DNA from: Carpediemonas membranifera
Lineage: Eukaryota > Fornicata
Length of the DNA: 64,000 nt
Reading direction: 5' to 3'
Assembly (NCBI GenBank): GCA_019828565.1
Contig: JAHDYR010000012.1
Location: 1,178,001-1,242,000 of the forward strand
Part shown: positions 56,334 through 64,000 of the stretch, piece by piece
How positions within the stretch are numbered: position 1 is the first letter of the stretch
How the letters are laid out: every line of letters begins with the position of its first letter
Position numbers and translations under genes: made by a program
Notes under the pieces: generated by a model
The model's input: the letters and a program-made list of their open reading frames with translations, nothing else
Told to the model about the DNA's origin: nothing
The model's database searches: none

Positions 56334-57704
56334 CTACCCGCGCCCCGCCCCGTCGCCGTCCTCGCTGTCCGTGGCCAGGTCGAGCTCGAGAAGGGCCCCA
56401 TCTCCTGTGTCGGGCCGGACGAGCCTCAGGCGGTACTCGCCCGCAGGCCCGGGCTCAGCGGGTTGGGCCGCCTGCCGGGGGATGGTGGCTCTCAGCCTCG
56501 CGCCCAGCACGAGCAGGGCCTCTTGTAGGCTGTCGCTGCGAAACGCCAGCGCGGTGTTCTCCTTGAAGAGCGCCGTCCACGGCACGAGCGGCCTCTCATC
56601 CGGCTTGGCCGGGGGCGTCTTAGCGAGCTGGACGTCGAGGGGCGCGCTGTCCGGCACGAAGACGCAGGAAAGCGCAATGTCATCGTCGTGGAAGCGCTTC
56701 CCGGCCCCGCTCCCCGGCCTCTTCCGCTTGGCCGCCTCGCCTCGGACCCGTTCGCGCTTCTCGTCCAGCCCGGCCTGGATCCCCTGGGCCGCCTGCCACA
56801 GCAACCGGTTCTCCTGCGCCAGCGTCCGAACGAACTCCCTGTGGAAGACCTGTCGCTCGCCCGCGGTCATCGCCACGTCATTCTCGGGCCGCATCCTCTC
56901 GCCGATACCGCGCTCGTCCGGGTCGACCGGGGCCAGCGGCTCCCCGCGGAGGACGGCGTCGAACGCCTCCACCTGGCCCTGCAGCCGCTGGTTCCTGATG
57001 TGCCGCGTGTAGTTAGTCTCCCGCAGCTCGGCCGTCTCGCCCGTGACCGGCACGACCCGGAAGGCCGGCGCTGCGTTGACGGGTGCGTCGGCCCGCTGGG
57101 GCGCGGGCTCCAAGACCTCGTTGACCGGGGCGCCCAGGGCCTGCCTGACGCGGGCCTCGGCGCGTGCGATGCACCCCTCGAGACGGCGGGTCTCAACTTG
57201 GACGACGCTGATCTCCGCGGCGAGGATCCGCTGCTTCGCATTCTTCCTGGCGTTCTGCATCCTGGTCATCTGCGACCTCGAGTGCGCCTCTACGGGCACC
57301 ACGGGGATGGCTGCGAACTCCAGTCGCGTCGGCAGGGTCCTTTCGAAGGCCGTGGGCGCCACGGGGTCTTGCAGCAGACCGAACTCGGCGAGGAGCGCCT
57401 GGACCTCCAGGAAGCCCTGCAGCCGGCCCTGCAGCCGCGCGCACTCCTTCACGGCGGTGAGCTTCCTCGCGATGAGGATCTTGACGCCGGGGAAGCCTCC
57501 TGGGGGCGGTCGCGCGTGGTCTGTATCGTCTTGCTCGGTGCTGTTGCCCTCGCTCGAGCTTGCGCTCTCTTCGCGCTCCGTCCTGTCGCTGTCTGCGGAA
57601 TCCGCCGCGCTGCTGTTCTCCGAGTCCTCGCGCTGTGCGGCGTCGGATACGATTGCTTCGTTGCCGTTGTTCACGGCGCTCAAAACGCGAAACATGGGGT
57701 GCAT
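56334..57704 (-). CDS. Hypothetical very GC-rich protein
   Basis: A 456-residue protein from a clear ATG. Residues 15-70 are acidic Ser/Glu/Asp-rich; the middle has Arg/Glu/Gln helices (SRSQMTRMQNARKNAKQRIL, RNQRLQGQVEAFDAVLRGE) that may form a coiled coil. A basic patch (AAKRKRPGSGAGKRF) follows, then a small globular-looking end and an acidic tail. GC content is higher than in its neighbours. No family is recognised. Next to a mobile element it might belong to one (for example a Gag-like or accessory ORF), but nothing shows this. Confidence 0.5.
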   Translation of the reverse strand: MHPMFRVLSAVNNGNEAIVSDAAQREDSENSSAADSADSDRTEREESASSSEGNSTEQDDTDHARPPPGGFPGVKILIARKLTAVKECARLQGRLQGFLEVQALLAEFGLLQDPVAPTAFERTLPTRLEFAAIPVVPVEAHSRSQMTRMQNARKNAKQRILAAEISVVQVETRRLEGCIARAEARVRQALGAPVNEVLEPAPQRADAPVNAAPAFRVVPVTGETAELRETNYTRHIRNQRLQGQVEAFDAVLRGEPLAPVDPDERGIGERMRPENDVAMTAGERQVFHREFVRTLAQENRLLWQAAQGIQAGLDEKRERVRGEAAKRKRPGSGAGKRFHDDDIALSCVFVPDSAPLDVQLAKTPPAKPDERPLVPWTALFKENTALAFRSDSLQEALLVLGARLRATIPRQAAQPAEPGPAGEYRLRLVRPDTGDGALLELDLATDSEDGDGAGRG

Positions 57705-57870
57705 TCAACCGGTCAAGACCGTGCACTGGTTCTGAATCTCGGGCGTCACGTTATAGGCGCGGATTAGTCGTCACATTCTTCGCGATGCTCTGCAAGAATT
57801 TAAGGTCCCTCCCCCACCGTAAATCCTGCCCCAACCCCGCCACCTGTGACAACCAGTTTACCAACACAAT

Positions 57871-59475
57871 TTACCCGAGGCCCATGCCCTTGGCCATCTT
57901 CATCATGGCGCCCATGTCCATGCCCCCCATGCCGGGCATCCCACCCATGCCCCCCATCTGGGACATCATCCGCTCCATGTTGGCCATACCCGCAGGCCCA
58001 CCCATCTGCCGCATCATCTGCTGCATCTGCGCGCCCATCGCGCCGCCCCCCCGGCCGAGGCCGCCCATCATGGAGCTCATCATCTTCTCCATGTCGCGGG
58101 GGTTCATGTTGCCGAGCTTGCCGGGGTTGAGGCCGCCCTTGCCCAGCCCCTTGCCCATCATCGAGAACAGGTTCGCCATCTTCTTCAGCTGGGCGAAGAG
58201 CAGCTTGATCTCCTCAAGGGGTACGCCGCTTCCCATCGCGATGCGGCGCAGGCGGGACTCGTCGTTGATCTTGGCCGAGTCCAGCTCGCCGGGAGTCATC
58301 GAGTCGAACACGTACTGAACCTTGCGGAGCCGCCCCATGCCGTCCTGCCCGTCGAGGTCGAGCTGGCCGAGTCCCCCCATCCCCGGGAGGTGCTTGAGGA
58401 AATCGGTAATGCTGCCGCCGTCGAGCATGGAATCCATCATTCGGAGCTGCTCCTGGATATCCCTGAATGACGTCTCGCCCTTGAGCATGTGCGTCACCAC
58501 CTCGACAGACTTCTCGGAGTCGAGACCGGCGTTCTTCATCTTGTTAATAAGCCCGCCGATGTCGCCCATGCCGAGCATGCGGGAGACGAAGCTCTCGGGG
58601 TTGAACTCCTGCATGTCGTTCATCGTCTCACCGACACCGATGAAGGCGATGGGCGCCCCAGTGGACACAACGGACGTGAGCGCACCGCCGCCCTTCGTGT
58701 CGTCCGAGTCGAGCTTCGTGATCACGTGCGACCCGACGCCGACGATGGAGTGGAACTGCTCGGACTGGAGCGCGATGATCTTACCGCTGTTTGTACCGTC
58801 CATAATAAACATGATATGGTCGGGGTTGGCCGCTTCCTTCACCGCTGCCATCTCAGCCATGAGCGCCTCATCCTGCTGGGTGCGGCCGGACGTATCGACG
58901 ATGACCACCTCGTACCCGGCCTCCCGGAACCGGGCTACACCCTCCCGGGCAACCTGGGCAGGGTCATCGACGTCACTGGTGAAGCATGGCGCGGGTACTG
59001 TACTCGCGAGCTGGGCAAGCTGGTCCCTGGCGCCAGCACGGAATGTGTCAGCGCCGATGAGGGCGACGCGGAAGCCCTTCTTCTTGTAGTGGCGGGCAAT
59101 CTTACCGCACGTGGTGGTCTTACCAGAACCCTGCAGACCAACCATCATGATGACGTTGAACTTGTTGCGCTTCGGCTTAAATGTGGGGACCTTCTCGCCG
59201 TCGACAGTGGGAGTCATCATCGCGACGAGCTCCTCAAACACCGCCTGCTGGATCATTACGCGGACGTCAACAGAGGGGGCAATTTCTTTGAGGTTCACAC
59301 GTTTCCTAACGCGGTCACGGAACTTGTTGACAACGGCAATTGGGACATCGGCGATGATGAGAGCCTTCGAAAGGTCCTTGATCACTTCATCCAGAACTTC
59401 AGCTGTCACTGAGTTTGAATCTACAATCTTCTTCAAAGCAGCACCAACCTGCTGGCCAAGAGCTGCTAAAACCAT
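57871..59475 (-). CDS. SRP54: Signal recognition particle 54 kDa protein
   Basis: A full-length 534-residue GTPase. The N domain (residues 1-90) is followed by the G domain with GLQGSGKTTT (P-loop), DTFRAGARDQL, DTSGR, and TKLDSD, and the closing GVGETMNDMQEF. The Met-rich M domain comes after about residue 320 and ends in a Gly/Met-rich tail (SQMGGMGGMPGMGGMDMG). It binds signal sequences and SRP RNA and delivers ribosomes to the ER. No intron is present. The stop overlaps GTAAATT, and GGTAAACT follows within 12 nt. Confidence 0.98.
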   Translation of the reverse strand: MVLAALGQQVGAALKKIVDSNSVTAEVLDEVIKDLSKALIIADVPIAVVNKFRDRVRKRVNLKEIAPSVDVRVMIQQAVFEELVAMMTPTVDGEKVPTFKPKRNKFNVIMMVGLQGSGKTTTCGKIARHYKKKGFRVALIGADTFRAGARDQLAQLASTVPAPCFTSDVDDPAQVAREGVARFREAGYEVVIVDTSGRTQQDEALMAEMAAVKEAANPDHIMFIMDGTNSGKIIALQSEQFHSIVGVGSHVITKLDSDDTKGGGALTSVVSTGAPIAFIGVGETMNDMQEFNPESFVSRMLGMGDIGGLINKMKNAGLDSEKSVEVVTHMLKGETSFRDIQEQLRMMDSMLDGGSITDFLKHLPGMGGLGQLDLDGQDGMGRLRKVQYVFDSMTPGELDSAKINDESRLRRIAMGSGVPLEEIKLLFAQLKKMANLFSMMGKGLGKGGLNPGKLGNMNPRDMEKMMSSMMGGLGRGGGAMGAQMQQMMRQMGGPAGMANMERMMSQMGGMGGMPGMGGMDMGAMMKMAKGMGLG

Positions 59476-59632
59476 GGTGAATGCCCTGTCTTGTGATTTC
59501 AGTGCCTAAAATGCACAGGATAAACACAGACGTATGATTGGAGTGAAGGCATGGCTGACTCCAATAGTACTTCTTAGAGTCCAAACATCCTAGTATCGCC
59601 CCAAAAGAGACGTGTGCATTTTAGCCACCATC

Positions 59633-61529
59633 ATGATAGACGAGCCAGGACAAAAGGCCGCCAAACAGAATATGCCCAAGAACTACTTCGCCCGTCAAGT
59701 GCAGACGGTGCCCATTGAACTATTCAATGCTAAACGGAGCGATAAGTCCAACCAATCCATCCCTACCATCAATGCGTGGAAAATTCACCCCGTGACTGCC
59801 AAGCGGACACTGAAACCGACGTGGGACTCCAGCTTGACACGTTCAGTGCTTTCGTTGCGTGGCACGACATACATCCAGCTCCCAGACAAGGATCCCGATC
59901 GCCGTTTGTCAATCCCCACAAACTAACCCAGTTGGTCTCACCCAGGGCTTCCTATGCCTCCAGATGTTCTCCCCGGTCGGCACTAAGTTCAGCCTGCAGC
60001 TAAATATCACCGACAACACGAACACTCCACGCCGGCTCCACCTGTCAACCGCGATCCAGCACATCCCGTCAGACATCTCGCTCAACGGCCAGGCACCCCT
60101 CAACATAGGGCAGGGTGCATGGCTCAACTTCGTAGTGGATATCCCATCATTCTGCCAGGGTGTGTTCCGAACGGGGTTCAGCTCCCTTGACCGCATCCAG
60201 GTCCACGCCAACTGCGACCTGGCTAGGGCCCTCACACTCCCGAGGCCCCCGGTCCACAACCTCCCTGTGGATGCCTACTCCTCGGCCGTGGCGTATGAGA
60301 TGGCCGACGAGACGGCGATCCCGCGGACGATGCAGCTTCCCCCGTCAGTCGGCAGGTTCACTCAGATATACACCTTCGATGATGCGGCCGGCCTGGTATC
60401 CGCCCTGGAGGACCAACGGCATGGCGCGGAGATGCCTCCGCCCCGCCCCGAGCCCCGTCGCCGCGGCTACGACGCCCTACCTGAAGTCCCCTCGGAGTCC
60501 CCATCTCCCGAGACGTCGCGGATCTCAGCATCCCCTTCGCCGTCCCCCGTGGTGCCGAGGACGACCCAGCAGGGGACGCGCCCCCATCCCCACAGCGCGG
60601 GGTCTGGCCCACCCCGGTCACAGATCCCGCGGCCCTCAGCCATCCCACGGCCACGGTCGACTCGGCCCATGGGCGGGACTAAGCCCGCTCTGTCCAGGGA
60701 ACTGATGCAGCCCAAGCCCAAGCCGCGGCCGGCGCCAGGGATCGCGGCGCGGTCGGCCAAGCCCCCGTCGCAGAGCCCCGGCAGGGCGGTTGATCCGGTG
60801 GGGCTCGGGTGGGAGTCGACTCCGCAGCCTAGGGTCAGCCGGCCCGTCAGTGGGCGGCCTCGTGCCACGGCGGAGGAGACTGAGGTCAGTATGGTCGACA
60901 TCAGCGCGGAAAACGGGATGATTGAGCGCGACCTCACGTACGGTGATGACCGCGATGACACGTTTGAGAGCCATATCGAGATGGATGAGGCAGATGACGA
61001 ACCCGAGCCCCGTGGAACCCGGGACGAGCTCCTTGAGTCGTCGGGCCTCGACCTCGACGAGCAGCGGCTGATCGTTGCTCAGCTGGAGCGGGAACTCGCA
61101 GCCTTCGCGACACCCGACTCCCGCGGGACCGAGCAGGCAACGAGGCCGGCAGACCCGGACGGGTTTGACGACAGTCTGGGCATTGAAAGGGACAGCGGCC
61201 TTGTCGACGACGATGATACTGGCCTGGCGGATGACCTTTCCGGCATCGCGCTGGAAGAGGTCGATGACGTGGTCGACCCAAGGGCCAAGCCGACCGCCCA
61301 AGTCTCACTGGGGTTCGATAGCGACCCTGCCGACCTGCCCGCCCCCATCCGGTCTGACAGCCCCGCCCGGGATCACGACGACGAGGAAGAGGATGCACCG
61401 CTGCAGTCACGGCTGGCGGGGTTGCCTGCGAGGTCTGAGATGGTGAGTCGGGACGACGACCTGGTGTACCTCTCGGACCAGGAGGCGTGGTACAACCCGG
61501 AGACGGGCGAGTTCTTCGATGCCCGGTGA
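59633..61529 (+). CDS. CFAP20DC: CFAP20-domain-containing protein (CFAP20DC-like)
   Basis: A 622-residue protein from exons 59633-59903 and 59932-61529. The spliced N-terminal 190 residues form a CFAP20 (DUF667) domain: FARQVQTVPIELFNAK, TYIQLPDKDPDRLGLTQGFL across the junction, FSLQLNITDN, RRLHLSTAIQHIPS, and DRIQVHANCDLARALTL. The text is close to vertebrate CFAP20DC. The remainder (residues 200-620) is Pro/Ser- then Asp/Glu-rich and disordered-looking, ending with DLVYLSDQEAWYNPETGEFF. CFAP20 itself binds the inner junction of axonemal doublets; a ciliary role here is inferred. The larger downstream frame starts without a suitable ATG, which supports the intron. Confidence 0.88.
59904..59931 (+). 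other. Mini-intron of CFAP20DC gene (28 nt)
   Basis: The donor GTTTGT is in phase 1; the acceptor is AAACTAACCCAG. Removing it gives a seamless CFAP20 domain. Confidence 0.92.
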
Positions 61530-62172
61530 ACTTGTTATATGCACTAAATTATCGGCACAACTGGCGAGATCCGACATTACGAATAAATGGAGTAGCGACG
61601 ATACATGTGCTCAACGGAGACCCAACAACCGCTGTCAATACCATATTCCATGCGCAGCGCGCGCGAGAGCTGCCATCCAGGCAATCATGGGCCCCATTCG
61701 CAATTCTTGAACACTGCCCGATGACTGCCCTGCGCAGCTTACTCTCAGCCTGCACAACACGCAACACAAGCTGAAGCGGAACTTCCTCCGACGGCCCACA
61801 GCCCGGTGCGCCACAGCCACTCGATGTAAAGAGAATATCTGTCAGCCAAGAGCGGACCAAATTCCCAGAGCTGTGTGTGGGCTGGTCCAGGGCGTCGAGC
61901 AGACCCAATTGAGCGCCAATGTTAACTATGATGCAGGATTCGATTCGATATGATCAGATCCGCGTAAGACTCATGAAGAAATCTCGGGCAGTTTCCGTCG
62001 TCCTTACGCGAACTTTCTCGAAAGTTGTTTTAACACGCTATACAAAGCCTTATTCAGCAATGTTTGACTTCACTGGACAGGTTGTTGCTGTAATACGGCC
62101 TCTGTTGTTGGGAACGTTTATCCTTAAAATCTCCACTAAACTCTTGCGAGTCAAACCTGACAAAACCCTCAG
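61530..62172. other. Region 3' of the retrotransposon ORF
   Basis: Probably the non-coding 3' part of the retrotransposon on the minus strand. A T/A-rich part lies at 62000-62170. No LTR ends or polypurine tract can be fixed because the 5' copy is outside the window. Confidence 0.4.
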
Positions 62173-64000
62173 CTACATCCCGCTCTCCATGGCATGACTC
62201 GCTAAGTAGTCATCGAGCGCCTTGAGCTTCGCAACAACCACATAGGGCTGCCAGTCCTCGCTGCCATCGGCCCATTCGACTAGGAACTCCTGCTCACCAT
62301 TGTCTGTCACGTGCGTGTCCTTAATGCGCGACACCAGGATCTCCATCATGTCTCGTCCGTTCATCGTCATCAGTTTCTCGCGCGTCCAACCGGTAGCGTC
62401 AAATTTGCGCACACGGTCGAAGTGGACGCGCGTCGTTATGTCCTCATCCGGTCTACGTGCCGTGACTCCATAGTCATGCACCTGTACGACCTCATACGGT
62501 CCTTCCCATGTTGGCAGCAGCTTAGCTGCCCGTACACCTGGCAAGACCAGCACCCAGTCCCCGATCTCGACGCGTGGGCTGGTCCTGTCCGCCTGGCGTG
62601 CGCCCCTTCTCCTCAGGGTCTCGCGTTGCACCAGAACCGCGTCGTCGCGTGCTCGTCTCAAGTACTCCTCCTGCTCATCGCCTAGGTCCTGATCCTGGAC
62701 CTCGATCGCCGTGGTCGGCTCTCGGCGTGGGAGTCCCGCGTGTGGCTCCGGCCCCATCAGGCCGTACACCAGCCGTGCCGCCGTCGTCCCCGTCGCCTCG
62801 GAGTACTCCGTGTTGAGCTGCCGCTGAACGAGGGGGATGAACTTGTCCCACTGCTCAGCCTCGCCCCACTCCAGGACCATCGCCCGAAGTCTCTGCAGTA
62901 TCCGTCTGTTCGCTCGCTCGCACCCACCGTTCGACGGTGGATGGTAGGGGAACGTCTTCGACTGTCCCGTCCCGAACCTCGCGACCAGAGCTGCGATCGT
63001 CTCGTTGATGAACTCACGCCCGTTGTCAGAGTGCAGGGTCGTCATCGGCCCATGGTTTCCGATCCAGCGCGTTATGGCGTCGGCCGCGGACGCGGCTGAC
63101 TTGTCCACCGAGGGGTAGATCTCGACGTATCTCGTGAATACGTCAATTACCGTGACTACATACTGAGCGCCGCTTTCGGCCTCTGGGGTGATCTTCAGCG
63201 TATCGATCGCGACTTTCTGGAACGGAGTCTCCACCATGTGAGTCCCCATCCTCAGTTGCAGTTGATCCACCGATGCGAGCTTCTGGCATGAGCAGTGGTC
63301 CACGAACGACTTCACGTCCTCCCACATGCCGCGCCACACGTAGCCCTTCTCCTTCAGCGCCCTATACGTGCTGTACCGTCCCAGATGCTGTGCCATGCCC
63401 TTGTGCGCCCTGGTCACCGCCTCGCTCTTGCGCTCCTCGGTCATCTCGCCTGTAGCGAGCTGCCTCTCCCGGTCTCGCGCCTCCGCGGCGTCCTGCGTGA
63501 AGTCGGCCCTCTCCTCGGGGTCGTCGGCCTCGTCCGGGTCATCGTCCTCTTCCTCCGCGCTGGTGTCCTCCTCGCTATCCGCAATCTGCACGAAGTCGTC
63601 GTCTCCAAGCCTGTTGGGTCTGCGCGTGTGCCTCCTCGGCCTCGTCGCTGCCGCCTTCGCCTCTGGGAGGTTCCTTGACAGCGTGTCTGCGACCACGTTC
63701 GACTGACCCGGGAGGTGAATCACGTGGAAGTCGAACTCCTGCAATGCCAGTCTCCAGCGCAGCACTTTGGCCGACGCTGTCTTCTGCTCCATGTACGTGA
63801 GATTCTTATGGTCCGTCTCGATGGTGAACGTGTATCCCTGCAGATACATACGCCACTTCCGGATACACTCGACGATGGCGAATGCCTCCTTCTCACCGGT
63901 GGTCCACCTCTTCTCCGCCCCGTGGAACGCACGACTGTACACCGCGACGACGGCCTCTTGACCGTCCTGAGTCCGGTTGCATAGCATACCCCCGAGCCCG
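62173..64000 (-). mobile_element. Ty3/gypsy-type polyprotein 3' part: RNase H, integrase, chromodomain (partial)
   Basis: An open frame enters from the right edge and ends at 62173 (about 608 residues in the window). RNase H: LGGMLC, then EKEAFAIVECIRKWRMYLQG, ETDHKNLTYM. An acidic linker follows, then the HHCC integrase finger (HKGMAQHLGRYSTYRALKEK, HCSCQKL). The catalytic core is DTLKIT, LHSDNGREF and GCERANRRILQRL (DD35E type). A C-terminal SH3-like part (IGDWVLVLPG, WEGPYEVVQVHDYGV) leads to a chromodomain (EILVSRIKDTHVTDNGEQEF, LVEWADGSEDWQPY). This domain order defines chromoviruses of the Ty3/gypsy group. The frame is intact within the window. Confidence 0.92.

Noticed and set aside
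61549..61930. Possible LTR end plus primer-binding-site-like TTGGCGCTCAATTGGG (minus strand)
   Set aside because: The 5' LTR is outside the window, so ends cannot be compared; one short similarity is not enough.
1..64000. CRISPR arrays, bacterial operons, riboswitches
   Set aside because: No regularly spaced direct repeats and a clearly eukaryotic gene set.

Overview
This window is nuclear DNA from a gene-dense, GC-rich, intron-poor eukaryotic microbe. The content is unmistakably eukaryotic: SRP54, uL14, TBP, a B-type cyclin, COG6, an ArfGAP, PIKfyve/Fab1, IRE1, Man1/Src1, kinesin, SNARE and ciliary proteins. Genes sit on both strands with gaps of 15 to about 640 bp. Where introns exist they are 25-38 nt long and end in a fused branch-point/acceptor such as GCTAACACAG or GCTCACACAG. 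A GTAAAY-like motif follows most stop codons. Both traits resemble metamonads (Giardia, Trichomonas), so I infer a free-living flagellate of the Carpediemonas/Kipferlia kind. That placement is inference; no marker here proves it.

Layout. 1-9.5 kb: FAD oxidoreductase, kinesin-13-like motor (split by two mini-introns), nucleoside-kinase-like protein, Qb-SNARE, CEP41-like rhodanese protein, a small ORF, a longin-type (HPS4/CCZ1-like) protein, a coiled-coil protein. 9.9-15 kb: an unknown basic protein, an RCC1-repeat protein, an AAAP amino-acid transporter. 15-20 kb: a Spec3/Stum-like membrane protein, a three-exon Na+/H+ exchanger, a gene broken by three +1 frameshifts, a bacterial-looking acetyltransferase. 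20.1-21.9 kb: a perfect 777-bp inverted repeat around a 236-bp spacer, with one identical Spec3-like gene per arm. 21.8-33 kb: an alpha-solenoid protein, PIKfyve, IRE1, an RBR-type zinc-finger remnant. 33.6-41.3 kb: a RCHY1-like E3 ligase and a 1912-residue Sfi1/IQ-like protein. 41.5-53.8 kb: uL14, Cwc21, two small proteins, Man1/Src1, cyclin B, ArfGAP, COG6, TBP, an unknown helical protein, a decayed fragment, a DNAJB12/14-type J protein. 54.2-56.3 kb: a broken Fanzor-like (eukaryotic TnpB) nuclease with hairpins directly 3' of it. 56.3-64 kb: an unknown protein, SRP54, CFAP20DC, and the RNase H-integrase-chromodomain end of a Ty3/gypsy retrotransposon that runs off the right edge.

Functional themes are endomembrane traffic and ER quality control (SNARE, COG6, ArfGAP, PIKfyve, IRE1, DNAJB12-like, SRP54), cilium/microtubules (kinesin-13, CEP41-like, CFAP20DC, Sfi1-like), and the nucleus (TBP, Man1, cyclin B, Cwc21). 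Neighbouring genes are not arranged in operons. The most notable findings are the Fanzor-like element, a probable 3-nt microexon that supplies the kinesin P-loop lysine, and the perfect palindrome.
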